Shown: positions 1-11,905, numbered from the stretch's first letter. The stretch: DNA of 64,000 bases from Acanthosoma haemorrhoidale (GCA_930367205.1 OV884009.1:102631189-102695188), one strand, 5' to 3'. A program made the numbers and translations. Notes: a model not told the origin generated them from the sequence alone.

Positions 1-442
1 ATTTCTACTGCCCCAAACGTTTGTAGATCGATTATAATAAATTACAAAGTGCAGAAACAGTATTGAAATATGCTTGCGTGATTAAAAAAGTTATTAAATG
101 ATGAACGAATAAAGTCTGGAGATTTCTTTCAAATCCAGCCTTTCAACTTGAGTTTTCTTCGTTTTTTCCAATGAAGTACAAAACCGGTGAAAGTGTGCAC
201 TTCAAGGTTCCCATCTACAGACATGAGTAACTCAATTTTTTCTTACCTTAGGATTTCACCACACTGCTTTCATCACTTTAATGTGTACAGTCTGTACTTA
301 GCGAAAAGAAAAAAGAAAGCTGTGCCCAATGGAAGAAGCTTTACTTTTAAACAAGTCATTCGTCCATCTGTCTGTGTGGTCTTAAAAATAATCTAATCCA
401 TCTGAAATTTCCTCTCTACGGATTACGCTGAATATTTACATA
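1..442. other. Gene-free AT-rich sequence
   Basis: No coding potential, splice-flanked exon or RNA gene is recognised here. The one open frame (69 codons from 187) has no recognisable motif and looks like chance. Confidence 0.5.
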
Positions 443-628
443 TTGAAACTATTCAAGATTAAAAGTTCGCTTCTTTTCTTAGGGTTTAGATTAACTAAAA
501 ATTAACGTAGAAAGAAATTTAATGTTTTGAGCTTTTAGATATTTTGATGTATACTTTCAAAATAGTCGGTAATTTTATTGATGCAAATAAAGAAATGAGT
601 CGTATAAATTCGTCAGAGCTAATAAGCA
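443..628 (+). repeat. Dispersed repeat family R1, copy A
   Basis: This segment matches two later segments (2213-2413 continued at 3321-3363, and 3386-3551). Shared words include 'aaactattcaagat', 'aaaaattaacgtagaaa', 'gagcttttagatattttga' and 'aaatgagtcgtataaa'. It has no protein-coding character. Copy A is uninterrupted and serves as an empty-site reference for the LINE that splits copy B. Confidence 0.8.
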
Positions 629-1513
629 GCCGTCTGTCAGTTGATAGCTAGCAGGGCTAAGTGTACTCACTGGTCTCATTTCCTGTCCTTTGACTATGCC
701 TACAGTGAAATGTCACTTTAACTGATCATCTACTAGTACTATTAATTTGTTTATTAATTAAAAGCTTGGATAAATTCGATCTTCTGTACTTGTGAACGTT
801 TATTAACCCCACTAAATTAGCCCCCACCTAAAGATCTGTGAAATAATTTCTCAGAAATCTTGCATGGGAAAGCTCTTGTCGGGTCGTTCTCATCAATTTA
901 CTAACTTTAAAAACACAATGAAACGAATTCAACAAAGAAATTTTCGTGTGTTACTTTACCTGACCGTTAAATTGAGCTACGCACTTGGATATACTGTGTT
1001 ATTTGGGTTTTTTTTAGATAGATGATTGAAATGTTCTCAAAGATGGGTTACTCTGCTATGTTAAGCGAACTGTGGGCATTTACTTATATTGACGGATCAA
1101 GAAATTCAGCCCCTGTCCCACATATACCATCTCTATCTATTACCCTATTCTTATTTTAATTTTACCTTACATTCACATGGCAGGGGTCAAACATTTAACA
1201 ACTTACCATAAACATATCCTTTTGACGAACCGTTTTACAAACGTTTGTCGAATATTTAGCTGATTGGCTGTAAAAGTTTCTTTGAAATTTGTCTTGTTGC
1301 TAAAAAAAGCAAACAATAATTATTATGACAATCATCTATGCGCGATAGCACTTATACGTATTAAGGAAAATGAATTGTTCTTCACAAAGATGCGATCGGA
1401 TTCGTACTGAATACTTAAAGACTTTTGTATATTTGAATAGGTTAGGTTGAATAGGAACCGTGGAAAATTTGAATAGACTTAAGGAAAATGGAATTTCCTT
1501 CTTGGAACAGTTT
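629..1513. other. No feature recognised
   Basis: AT-rich sequence with no gene, RNA or repeat structure that I can support. Confidence 0.4.
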
Positions 1514-1651
1514 GCTTGCTGTTCTTCTTGATTGAGACCGGAGTTGCCCTGTACAGCCCGGGTGCCCGAAAATGAGTATGGAGAAGGCTAATAGTGAGAT
1601 TCTGAGTTTAGTGAAACATGTTGCGTTTGGTGGAGGTCACCATTATTCCTG
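1514..1651 (+). repeat. Direct repeat R2, copy 1
   Basis: About 138 bp repeated in direct orientation at 2041-2190. Shared words include 'gattgagaccggagttgccct', with 'cagcccgggtgcccgaaaa' and 'tgttgcgtttggtggaggtcac' further on (each cited in part). It is richer in GC than its surroundings. No open frame or tRNA-like box explains it, so it is probably a piece of an unrecognised mobile element or a local duplication. Confidence 0.8.
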
Positions 1652-2040
1652 AAAAAAAATTGAATACCTCGTCGTCTCTCTGCTTAGAAAGATTGTCGTT
1701 CGAAGGCACTTGGAGACCAACTAAACAGTAGACTAGTAGATTGAATAGACTAGCGGCTTGACAGGGATGGATCAGTTAGAAAGAATCTATACACAGGAGT
1801 TGTCTGCCTTGTCACTATGTTATTTCTTTGGCTAAGAATTATCAAACCAGAGGAATTACAGACTTTAATTAGAAATGGTTAAAATCTTCAGGCTGCCATT
1901 GTAAATCACTCTCGATTTAACTTTTTCACAGTGTAATCGCCCACAATCCTTAACTGAAATTTTAAAATGGGAACTAGGGGAGAGTGGCTTAACACTAATA
2001 CGACTGAGGCCACATCACTCAAGGGGACACCCCACAGCCT

Positions 2041-2190
2041 GCTTGCTGTTCTAACACTCATTCTTCTTGATTGAGACCGGAGTTGCCCTATACAGCCCGG
2101 GTGCCCGAAAAAGAGTACGGAGAATGCTAATAGTGAGATTCTAAGTTTAGTGAAACATGTTGCGTTTGGTGGAGGTCACTAATATTCCTG
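2041..2190 (+). repeat. Direct repeat R2, copy 2
   Basis: Second copy of the 1514-1651 repeat, same strand, about 530 bp downstream. It carries a roughly 10-base extra segment ('ctaacactca') near its 5' end and scattered substitutions, so the duplication is not very recent. Confidence 0.8.
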
Positions 2191-2212
2191 TTCTATTCAT
2201 GCACGACTGTAC

Positions 2213-2413
2213 GAATGTACCCATACTGTGGAAACTATGCATTTGATATAACAAAGACATAAAGACTATTACTAAAACTATTCAAGATAAAAAGTTCTCT
2301 TCTTTTTTTTAGGGATCAGAATAAATTAAAAACTAACGTAGAAATAAATTCAAAGAAATTTAATGTTTGAGCTTTTAGATATTTTGAAGTCTTCTTTCAA
2401 AGTAATCATTAAT
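2213..2413 (+). repeat. Repeat family R1, copy B (5' part, split by a LINE)
   Basis: Begins 'gaatgtacccatactg', runs through the R1 core and stops at the LINE insertion site. The remainder of the same copy resumes at 3321-3363 after the inserted element. Its 5' words recur at the 3' end of copy C (from 3522), so B and C look like successive units of a degenerate tandem array. Confidence 0.8.
2404..2413 (+). repeat. Target-site duplication of the LINE, left copy
   Basis: AATCATTAAT lies immediately before the inserted element and recurs at 3321-3330 directly after its poly(A) tail. Confidence 0.8.
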
Positions 2414-3320
2414 AGCATTTTTTTTAAAACGGATCAGGGGCCGGCATATGGAGGAAAGATAAACCAGAATCTGGGATTTCTATTCCTTTAGGTAGACACA
2501 CCTCGGTCTTTCAGGCCGAAGTGATGGCGATCAATGTCTGTACCCAAACCTTAATTGGGGAGGGTGTAAGAAACAGACTGATCACAATTTTCACGGATAG
2601 CCAGGCAGCAATTGGCGCCCTGAGAAGCTATACGACCAGATCTTATTTGGCTGAGGAGTGTAAAAACAACCTAAACACACTCTCGCTAGCCAATAAGGTT
2701 AGAATCGACTGGGTGCCAGGACACACAGGCATCACAGGCAATGAGAAGGCAGATGGCCTTGCAAGGGTGGGCTCAGAACAGACACCTCTTGCACCTGAAC
2801 CCATATGTGGTATCAGCCTCAGCTACGCTAAAAGGCGTATAAAATTAGCTTTAGAGGACAGGGCAAGACTCTCTTGGAGAGAAACTAAGAAACAGGAACA
2901 CTCGAAACTGTTTCTTAATGGACCCTGTAAGAGAAGAAGCTCAGCACTTCTATCAATGGACAGGTGGACACTCAAAAGTGTGACAGGACTCTATACAGGT
3001 CACTGTCGGTTAAACAAACACCTCTTTAATTTGGGGATAGTTGGATCACCAATCTGCAGATTCTGCAAGAAAGAGGGAGAAACGGCACGCCATGTAATAT
3101 GTGACTGTGATAACAACCTAGCTAGAAGGCGATACCTTCACTTTGGTAGTGATCGCATTGTAGACCCCAAACTATGTGAACTGATCGATCCATTCAGTAT
3201 CCTCAGATTTGCAAAGGCCGTGGGCCTGTCACATATATAGGACAGGGACATGGACGGCGCACAATAGGTCTCACTGAGGCCGCGGTGCACAAATGCCGGA
3301 ACAAATAATAAAAAAAAAAA
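2414..3320 (+). mobile_element. 5'-truncated non-LTR retrotransposon (RNase H-bearing, I/LOA/R1-like)
   Basis: A LINE 3' fragment of about 0.9 kb with a poly(A)-like tail (about 3303-3320), bounded by 10-bp direct repeats. The coding part is the C-terminal RNase H domain and a cysteine/histidine tail. RNase H downstream of RT is known from the I, R1, LOA and related clades; I cannot place it more finely. The site without the element is visible in R1 copy A (443-628), where sequence homologous to the two flanks is continuous. Confidence 0.88.
2428..3240 (+). pseudogene. LINE ORF2 C-terminal fragment: RNase H plus Cys/His tail
   Basis: The frame is open from 2428 (Gly-Ser-Gly-Ala-Gly-Ile-Trp) to the TAG at 3238-3240. 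It is uninterrupted, but there is no true start because the element is 5'-truncated. RNase H landmarks are the Glu of 'FQAEVMAI', the Asp of 'FTDSQAAIGAL' and the Asp of 'GNEKADGLAR'; the first catalytic Asp lies upstream and is lost. The C-terminal part has 'GHCRLNKHL' and 'CRFCKKEGETARHVICDC', a Cys/His cluster common at the end of these ORFs. The unbroken frame suggests a fairly recent insertion. It cannot transpose by itself because it lacks endonuclease and RT. Confidence 0.88.
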
Positions 3321-3363
3321 AATCATTAATTTTATTGATCCAAATAAGGAAATGAGTCGTATA
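3321..3363 (+). repeat. Repeat R1 copy B, 3' part (starts with the right TSD)
   Basis: Continues copy B after the LINE: AATCATTAAT (right target-site duplication, 3321-3330), then 'tttattgatc' and 'aaatgagtcgtataaa', as in copy A. Confidence 0.8.
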
Positions 3364-3385
3364 AAGCTAAAGAAATGACATTTAA

Positions 3386-3551
3386 TGTAGTTGCATTTTA
3401 TATAACAAAGACGTAAAGTCTATTACTGAAACTATTGAAGATTAAAAGTTTTCTTCTTTTCTTAGGGTTTAGAATAAACTAAAAATTAACGTAGAAATAA
3501 ATTCAAATATAAATGTAACATGAATGTACCCATACTGGGGGAAACTGTGCG
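3386..3551 (+). repeat. Repeat family R1, copy C
   Basis: Shares 'tatataacaaagac', 'aaactattgaagattaaaag' and 'aaaaattaacgtagaaataa' with copies A and B. Its 3' end (3522-3551) repeats the beginning of copy B, consistent with a degenerate tandem arrangement. Confidence 0.75.
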
Positions 3552-5740
3552 CCTTACGTGGTACATACGTAGTGGTAGCATGCTAAGAGGTATACAAATA
3601 GTAATATTTAAATTAGCCATTCATGTTGAAGTGTTAATGTTTTATTATATAATTTGGTTAAATCATTTAATGTTGAATACGGCAATGAACAGGGCTCAAA
3701 TTTCATATTTAATCTTAAATTATTCATTCTTGAAGAAATATACTTCGATAATTCAGGCCTTGCATATGGGGCATTTGCTGAGCTTGTTATTTTTTCACAT
3801 ACATAAAATCACTAATATTACAAAACTAGAAGTGTTTCTATTGCAACTAAGCGCGATCTAACGAAAATTACTAAGTGGTACAATTCTCCTCTCGGTTGCC
3901 TGCTAAGAGTCATACATAAGAAAGTAACGGCATATGGTGAAACCTGTGTCAAAATAGCAGGGATTTAAAAGCCGAAGAAAAAGAATGTCCCAGGATTTTC
4001 TTCTCGTTTACTTCCCTCATCCTTCCTGCCACGTCACCTAACTTTCTAGTGCAACCACTTCACTTCGCTTTCCTTTTTCTGGTTTACCTACCCGTGAAAT
4101 TGGTTTACACAAATAAGACACTGTTATAAGAGTAACAAGACATTTATTAAAGTGAGCAAAATCTGTTGGATAGGGGCTCGGTTAGAAAAAATAAGTTTGA
4201 ACAAAATAGGCATTTCAACATACCACAGACTTTGTGAATGGATTTCACAATGAATTCTGAATTCATGCTTTATGTGTGGGGTGGGGGTGCCCAGGTTATC
4301 TAACTCGAGCCAAGGTGGGAAGGAATCTCCTGCTGAAAAGGTGTAGAGGGTATTATCATTGGATATATTTCCTTGCGGTCAATAGTCAAAACATATCATA
4401 GTTTTATTTTGCATTTCGATGGGAACATTGTTTGGAGATTATCACTTTGATAACTGGTTGGTCTAATTATTGATGGTAAATAAAAATAACTATTTTTCAA
4501 GCACCGAAGTAACCAAACTTGACGTCTCAGAAAGTACATATCATTAATTCATAGTATTGTTTTAAAGGGAACAAAAATATATAAATATATATGTATAATT
4601 TACAATACTGGCTAGAATTGAACTTAATGAATAGTTCAGGGGGTGGATTTATACCTTTCCATCAACTAAAACCCTGATTTTTATTGATGTGAGTAACTAA
4701 CGTATTCGTTAAATTCGACAAACATGGAAATTCGCTCTTATTAAGGTTCTGTGCACTTGAAGATTTAATATTATGATTTTTGATTCATGGTTTAGAATAT
4801 ATTAAGGACGGAAATAGCAAAAGAATTTCAAAACTCAACAAAATAAAGATGGTCGAAAGTAGAGATATAGTAACAAGAGATACTGACGGAATGGCGCGTG
4901 AGTTTCTAAGCTATAAGCGATAAGTTTTAGCTTATAAAACGATAGTAAAAAATCTAATCTTTATTTTCGAACAAAAATACTTCACTTATTTGTTAATCCA
5001 TTTTGATTATTTAAAATTGACTTTTCAGCTAGTGGAATAAATTATTTCAGAAATCGTATGGTATCTGGAAAGTAAACATAAACAAACAATAGTTAAGATC
5101 GGAAATCTTTTATTTATGAAATACTTTTTGTGTACGCTGCATATCTACAAAATAGTTATTTAGGTCTCATTGGCTAAATAGTATCTAATAATATTCATTT
5201 AACATAATATCACAAAACCGGTTGATTTTTATGTTAATTAAATTGTTCAATAAAAATCGTTCTGTATGTCCAGATTTTATTTAAAGATTTTAAAAAGTTT
5301 ACTTTTATTATAAGTATTCACTATTCATTATTCTCAACTAGAACGCTTGATTATCTTGGAGTCATCATCGCGTTTATCCCAACTAGATTATTATTATCAT
5401 TAAGTTTTTCACGTAATATGATTTTTTTACAACATTTTTCAATTAAAAAACCTGTTTGTGTGATACTTGATTAGTGTATTGTGTTATAACAATCTAATAT
5501 AGCTGCACAGCACCACTTCGGTATAAATAAAGTCTCTCTTTATATCTACTAATCAATCTATTTTTTTTAAAAGCACCTTTCTATATAATATTGGCTATAA
5601 TACATAATATTGGACTTATTACGCAAGGAAAAGGAAAGTGCTTTTCTTCTAGTTTAAATTTCATTTTGAACATAATTAATTTTCTTCTTGTCTCAACTAT
5701 TTGCTTTTTATGTTAACTAAATCTCCTCTAGCACCATTGT
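3552..5740. other. Gene-free AT-rich sequence
   Basis: About 2.2 kb without a supportable gene or repeat. The 113-codon open frame at 3520-3861 starts inside repeat R1 copy C and has no recognisable domain. Confidence 0.5.
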
Positions 5741-6130
5741 TTTTATTCAGCTTTCACCCGACAGTGATTGTGCGGTTCCACACTCAATTTCCTAACCCGC
5801 CATGGGCAGAGTGGTAGGTAGAATGTTCACAGATGGCGGCGACGCCTCACACCTTTCACTTTCTTCTTTGTCTCGACAGGCTCCTGAGAACCTTCAAGAA
5901 CAGATAGCCGCTGAGTAGCCGAGAGCTGACGACGGACTGGGAAGTGAGCGCCGTTAGGAAAACAAGAAGAGTGAGGTCGGACAGCAGGTATTCTGTGTAG
6001 GCATGCGGATGCCTCTCTCCTTCCTACGCCACACATAGGGATATTTCTCCGATCTAAAGTAACTTTTCCCAATCACAGTAGATATAGGAAAAACGTTGCC
6101 GTTACTGGGGGGAACATGATATGGTATAAC
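5741..6130. promoter_or_regulatory. GC-richer block, possible promoter/5'UTR exon
   Basis: This block stands out from very AT-rich surroundings and contains many CpG dinucleotides, e.g. 'gatggcggcgacgcc' at about 5832. A short frame on the + strand starts at the ATG near 5833 and stops after about 25 codons; an 81-codon frame runs on the - strand at 5827-6072. Neither has a recognisable domain. It could be an upstream non-coding exon or promoter of a gene such as the LHFPL gene at 20,020, or an unrecognised repeat fragment. Composition is the only evidence. Confidence 0.25.
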
Positions 6131-6915
6131 AAGGTGATCCAGGGTGAGCCAAACCAGTTCATACTTGCTTGATTTTCTCTAATATAAAAATTGAGTTTCT
6201 GATTGCACATTTCAGTACTAATTTTCCGTGTTCATAACTATTACTGTTATTTAATAATTATGGATTGTAAAATGCCTGGTATATATCAACATGAAACACC
6301 TTATTTAAAATATGAGATAGGGCGAAAGGAAATATACCGTTTATTCTTTGCCAATTTTTATTGAAAATTTAAATATTCGATTAAGCATTTGTTATACTTC
6401 CCGATGAGTCCCGAAGAAGTTTTTTTACGAAGTGAGCGTTGATATTGCTTTCAGATGCAAATCAATGTGTTTTGATCAGTCGTTAATTTTTCAAGAATTT
6501 CTGAAAAATTAATGTTTTAATATATAATAATAACAATAAGCTATATCAATTGGACATAGAATTGAAATAGATTTCTGGGCATGCGATGGATACGGCCAAA
6601 TTGGAACCCGATGACTTCAAATTTTGACAAAATTCTTAAACATGGTGTGACAGTAATAACAAGTGCACTCCTTCTCGCAGGACAGCTTTCTGAAGAAGCT
6701 GCACAGGCTTGTAATAAATATTTTAGATTATGCCGGACAAATTTCGCCAGATAATTTTCAAGAGAATCGTGTAACTTATACATTTTGGATGGATTACTTT
6801 TTAATTCAGATCCACTCTTATCATGTATGAGAGCAATACCAAAAAAGAGAACTAAACAATTTTTAAATGAGACCTTAGCTCTAATCCTGCCTGCTCAATC
6901 TTTCAGTGATACAGC
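6131..6915. other. No feature recognised
   Basis: AT-rich with short chance frames only. Confidence 0.4.
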
Positions 6916-7900
6916 TGTCGGGTCGTCACGAGGAGGTCTAGTTGTCCCATCCATGGTGCGGAGAGAAAGTTGAATAGTCTATGACCTGGACGATTGCTTG
7001 GTGACGGGTCTTACTATTGAGCTATCTGAATCCATCCATATCTGGTAGGTATCAGTGCACTATGTTCAGGAGAAGAGGTATAGGGTAGGTATTATAGGTA
7101 GTTTATGTGGTCTTGGAATGACCACGAATTCGCATTCGGTATCCAAGGGTAGGCGAAAACCGTCCGGATCTCAAAGGCGACTGTGAATCGGAAAGAGGCA
7201 GACTAGATTGCATGGAGGCGCTACTATGGGGGGGGGGTCCAGGGCCCCAGAGACCGTGGCTGCATCCCTTCCTTGGATGAAGCCTTTAGCAAGATGAAGC
7301 CAGAAAATCCCACTAGGAAGCTGAGGGGTCTGACAACACCGGTCTAGAGATAGCAGGAATAAGGATATAGAAGTGTAGAGGGTTTCATAAATAATAAGGC
7401 AATGTTTAAAAACATTAGTGTAGCTGCAAGTACTAGTTCAGAGGCAAGCCCATTTTTTCATATCCCCTTGTACAGGCCAAAATACCCAATACCTGGGTAT
7501 TTGGACTGCCACACCGGGGAGATAGAGAAAGAATTTCGCTTACCTGGTCTAGTACCTCTGCCAATAATGTTCCTCTTACTTCTCGTTGTTGTGCCTCAGC
7601 ACACCACCTTTAGTTCTATAATAGCAAGGTAATACAACGGGAATACAATACCTCGCGAATAAAGCTCCCGATATGTATCATTAATGAGATTTAATTACAC
7701 CGACAAGATGGCTACTCACAGGTGACTCCGACCTCGATTAGGTTAGTAATCCCCTATCTACCCCCCACCAGGTGGCATGTGACATTGACCCATAATGACG
7801 TCGTATTATCGTGAATACCATTGTTACAAAATTATTACAGAATTTAATATAGATTCTACAAATGAATCTATTTACAATAGGTCATTAACATTAAAGCTCA
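6916..7900 (+). mobile_element. LTR-family X copy 1 (probable solo LTR, decayed)
   Basis: Starts TGTCGGGTCGTCACGAGG, like the copy at 34,699, and shares the motifs 'cactatgttcaggagaagag', 'gtcttggaatgaccacgaa', 'gggtaggcgaaaaccgtccgg' and 'cccactaggaag' with the copies at 34,699 and 61,379. Its 3' part (about 7430-7800) matches 54,035-54,300, including 'ccacaccggggagatagagaaagaa'. The 3' boundary is uncertain and I could not find a matching duplication of the 5' flank, so it may be recombined or truncated. No internal coding region follows. Confidence 0.65.
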
Positions 7901-9179
7901 TCCTGAATCTTAATTCTTCTCAGATAGCCAGCTCTAAGACAATTGCTGAACCCGAAAGGAGGGGCACTACTTTTCAACCGGTTATCACATTTTGTTCGTC
8001 CTTGCGTTTTACGATTGTGACCATAAAAATGTTTTATAATTAAAAATTTACATAATACAAATAATTGTATGCTTATATTCAATAAAATAATTAACGAACG
8101 ACGTTTCTCCATCAAATCCTAAAAAGAAATAAAGGAAGACATTGGAATTAGTGGGAAAATGGTGATGATTATCAATATCAATAAGAGGTAGATAAAAGTG
8201 TTACATTTATGAAATGTTAAACTTATTTATATTCTTGTTGTTAACAATTTTCGCGCTATTTTAAACATATACTTTCCTTTTTTTTTATCATGACTTACTG
8301 GAACCATACTGAGTATATCAAACATGCTCCGTTAATAATGTGATGAAAACGTAACGTAAATCAACATAAACATATTCAAACAGATCCACTCATGTCCAAA
8401 TTGACAGCTAACTATAACCCCCCATACGAACTTAACAGTTTCTCTCAGACCTTTGCTCGAGTTTCAGCTGATAAGCTATGTAATATTCTCATTTTCCTGA
8501 TGGTTAAGGGCATATTGTAGAGGGTAACGCACCAACTATGGTATTTGTTAAAAGAGCATTATAAACAAAGAAAGACCAGACATTTTTATTGTGGCATTCC
8601 ATCGTAATCGCTCTACGAAACTATTTAAAGCTCTGATTTTCCCCCCATTGTTAAAGACACATTAAAGACGGTAACGTGAAATGGATTTTAAAGAATATTT
8701 CGAAAGCAAACAATTGAAATCGTTAGTGGAGAAAAAACAAAAGTCAGAATATGACTTACGTCAACTTCAACTGTTTGTTTCTTTTAACATGACTTTATTT
8801 CATTCATGAAAAAGACTTTGACTGTCATTGACCAAGTAATTCACCCCAAAATACCCATGGGTTTCGCAATATTTACTTCAAAATACTATTTAGTTCACCA
8901 TTGACGAAAAAAAAATAGTTTTATTTTTAATCATTTCGTGACTTTAATCATTGGGACGCTCACGAAATCTGTTTATTTTTTAAACATCTCTGTTAAGAGC
9001 TTTTAAAAGACTCGAACATAAATAACACCTACACGCCAAGATGGCTTGCTAATACCAAAAAATTACTTTTATCCGGAATATTATTTTTTCCCAATAGCCC
9101 TGAATTATAGAACAATAGGCTGGAGAATATTGAAAGTAATTATTAGTTAAAAATTAAACTACATATAATCAGCTTTATT
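7901..9179. other. No feature recognised
   Basis: AT-rich sequence without supportable genes or structured repeats. Confidence 0.4.
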
Positions 9180-10030
9180 ATGATAAAATTACAATCTGCC
9201 TCATTGGGCAATAAGTAATTGTGATAATTTTTTTCATTCATACCATATTTACTATTTTCATTCACTCGCTCATTCATACCATATTTACAAACAGCCCAGA
9301 GGCCTCCCAAATCCATATGGTTGTCAACTCCCTCGCATGTGAAAGAGGAAGCAGAGTCTTGGGAAGTCCCCCACGCTCCTCCGTCAGCCGCGTCACCGGA
9401 TACAAGCCAGCGGAGGCTGATCAAGAGTGCGAGAGCCACATACGCTCAGGACATGATTGGAGAAACTGGCCATTGCCAGGACTCCCAATGTTGTGCATTT
9501 ATAGCAGGTCACGAGACCACTGCCGATTTAGTCCCCGAGGAAGCTTATAGGGACGAGTGGTGCAGTGCAATAACTGTGCTAGGGGATTAGGGTGGTTGGA
9601 TAGGTTACTATGGAATTTCATGAACTTGGAAGGGATGAGTTCGAGAATGTAGGGTATATTAAGATCGTTATGAAGGGTTTTGTTGCTGACGTAATAAGGG
9701 GGATTTACTATTGTTCTCTTCTGTTATTGTTCTTTTGATTGAAAGGATTGGATACGCTTTATGTTCGACTTTTTTGCTGTCCCCCATAGCTCTATTCCGT
9801 ATGTCCAGATTGGCTTAAGTATAACTTTGTAGATTAGTGATTTATTTTCTATTGAGAGATGGGATGTCCTTTCAAGTAGTCTGTACAGTTGTCCAAAGCG
9901 TCTGCTTAGTTCTTGTTCTTTTTAGCCTCGTATGTGGGTTCCAGGTCAGCCGTTTGTCGAGATAGAAGCGTACTAACTCGGATACAAGGAGAGGAATGGA
10001 AGTTAAAACTGATGTATTTATTTATGATAT
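9180..10030 (-). mobile_element. Jockey-like non-LTR retrotransposon, 3' fragment (- strand)
   Basis: The reverse strand encodes the C-terminal part of a Jockey-type ORF2 followed by about 320 bp of 3' UTR ending near 9180 (edges approximate). It is truncated upstream. A short stretch of the 3' end ('ttacaatctgcc..ggcaataagtaatt..gataatt') recurs at about 10,170-10,222. Confidence 0.85.
9499..10030 (-). pseudogene. Jockey-like RT C-terminus (decayed)
   Basis: Reading the - strand from about 10,030 downwards gives, with frameshifts between them, 'FYLDKRLTWNPHTR', 'GQLYRLLERTSHLSIENKSL', 'KPIWTYGIELWGTAKKSNIK', 'YYVSNKTLHNDLNIPYI' and, before a stop at 9499-9501, 'RGLNRQWSRDLL'. These are the classic thumb and C-terminal blocks of insect Jockey ORF2 proteins. 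At least two frame changes and internal stops show it is dead. The overlapping + strand frame at 9321-9590 contains a chance P450-like motif (see rejected items). Confidence 0.88.
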
Positions 10031-10169
10031 CTCGTTAAGGATATGATCCTTGTTGTCTCGTTAGATTTAAGTTATTATTTTAGATACTATACTAGAACTG
10101 TATACAATTATTAAAGTTTTTTTATTATAATTAAATAATTATTATGTAGTAGTATACTTCCTTTATTGT

Positions 10170-10222
10170 GCAATAATTACAATCTGCCTTTTATAAGGCA
10201 ATAAGTAATTAAGATAATTATT
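10170..10222. repeat. Short second copy of the Jockey-like 3' end
   Basis: 'ttacaatctgcc' followed by 'ggcaataagtaatt' and 'gataatt' repeats the terminus found at about 9188-9228. It could be a severely truncated insertion or a local duplication flanking the larger relic. Confidence 0.5.
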
Positions 10223-10566
10223 ATGTAAATGTAACTAAAGCTACATTGCGATGAAGAAGAAGATAAGTTTATTGGTGAATTGTTTGGAACCGATTTCGAC
10301 GCTTACGAATCGATTTCAAAAAGGAAAAAGAAAAATTGTATATAAATTAAATAAAATGAGGAATTTCAAAGATACCCAAAAATAATATTTGAAATACAAT
10401 ACAAACATTTTAGCTATTTAATTGTTTTCCCTAATTGTTGTTAACGCGATTTTCAGTGACCGTTGTGGCATTTTTGGTAAAACAATCCTCAGTAGTTTTT
10501 CCAATTATTTAATAAATATTTGAGAAAGCCACACGGATTTTCCGTATCTCACCTGGAACACATTTC

Positions 10567-10568
<2 letters not shown>

Positions 10569-10618
<50 letters not shown>
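10569..10618. repeat. (TA)n microsatellite
   Basis: Uninterrupted alternating TA of about 50 bp. Confidence 0.95.
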
Positions 10619-10622
<4 letters not shown>

Positions 10623-11744
10623 TATGTAAGTATTTATAAAAATAAAATTTAGTTCATGATTGAAAAAAAGGAAGTCGTATAAGTAAAGATTAAAAACAAG
10701 AGCTAATTTGATTGACAAAGTTTGATTTATGAGAAATATTTTAAGAGTATTATTGAATGTTAGGATGGAAGAAGGTAAATAAAGATTAGAACTGGCAATG
10801 AATGGCGAGGACGCTTATGCAGCGAAAAGAAGTGTCAAGGACATCCACTCACTACACCGGTGCTGTTTTGTATTTAAAATTTTTCTTCAACAGTCAGCAT
10901 CAAAAAGTTATAATATTTATCAACTAGTTTGGGTGTACACACAAATGTTTATTGACTGCTTGTGTTTGTTAATGACTGATCAAAGGAACAGTAGCCTCGC
11001 TTTGTTTTTACCTGGACATCTATTATAAAATAAATAAATATAAAAATATTTTTCTCCGCCTTTACCTCTGAGTAATAATAATTTATTGAGCGAAATAAAT
11101 GAAGGAAGAGATGATATCGAAAGATTCTTACGGGTCTCCGATAGTATCTTAAATGCACGCATATTAAAGGAATTGGATAACAATTTTATTTTGTAGAATA
11201 TTTATTGTAGCGTTCCCGTATTTTATATACCCTTAACGATAGGACGAACCAAACTTAAAACTCTTTATTAGTTTCTGGCTTTGACTGAATAAAGCTAAAA
11301 ACTCTAACAGAATATTAGTATAGGAATACTGTTTTTCATTTTGTATATGTTTTGCACATAATGTACAAAATACATATTCCTAAGTGTATCTTAAACAAAT
11401 AAGACTCAGCGTAATCCACAGGGTTTTAAAAAAATTTATAAAATTTCAGATAACCAGACCATATTCTATAGACCAATCCCAGTGACTAAATATAAATATG
11501 GTCTAAATGTAAACATCCCAATTATTATAACATATCAATATATTTTTAAATTTACATCAAATCCTTTGGAGTTAAAAAAAAAAAGCAAGGCTTTAATTTC
11601 AAAAGACATTGATGGTTTGAGGTTTATTTAAAACATTTTTTTTTCGACTTTACCGAATTTTTTAAATGGATTTCGTAAAAAACAAATTGCCCTTGAGAGA
11701 AGAAATGTGAAGAATTCGCTTTGTTAGTGAGACTTCTTTTTTTG
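10619..11744. other. No feature recognised
   Basis: AT-rich. Frames of 60-76 codons on both strands have no domain signal. Confidence 0.4.
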
Positions 11745-11905
11745 TTTCGATTTTCTACGAGATACGAACCCGCTGATTTTCGCTCGGGTAAAAACTAGGA
11801 GTATCCTCCTTCCCTTTCGGGGCGGTGTTTTTACAAAGCGTTCCATCACGCTGTGCTTTTCACGTGATATAGCCGAATCTGCGTGGGCGATGAAAATCAT
11901 CTTTA
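11745..11905 (-). repeat. Possible SINE or pol III-derived repeat
   Basis: A GC-richer island in AT-rich DNA. On the - strand it contains 'gcgggttcgtatc' (rc of about 11,761-11,773), close to the pol III B box, preceded by a structured GC-rich stretch. I cannot define a convincing A box or full tRNA fold and see no second copy in the window, so this is only a candidate. Confidence 0.25.

Noticed and set aside
3520..3861. 113-codon frame on the + strand
   Set aside because: It starts inside repeat R1 copy C, with AT-driven composition and no domain.
9321..9590. Frame with 'FIAGHETTA', resembling the cytochrome P450 I-helix motif
   Set aside because: The opposite strand clearly encodes a Jockey ORF2 C-terminus ending at 9499, followed by its 3' UTR. 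No other P450 motif (ExxR, heme Cys) is present, so the match is chance.
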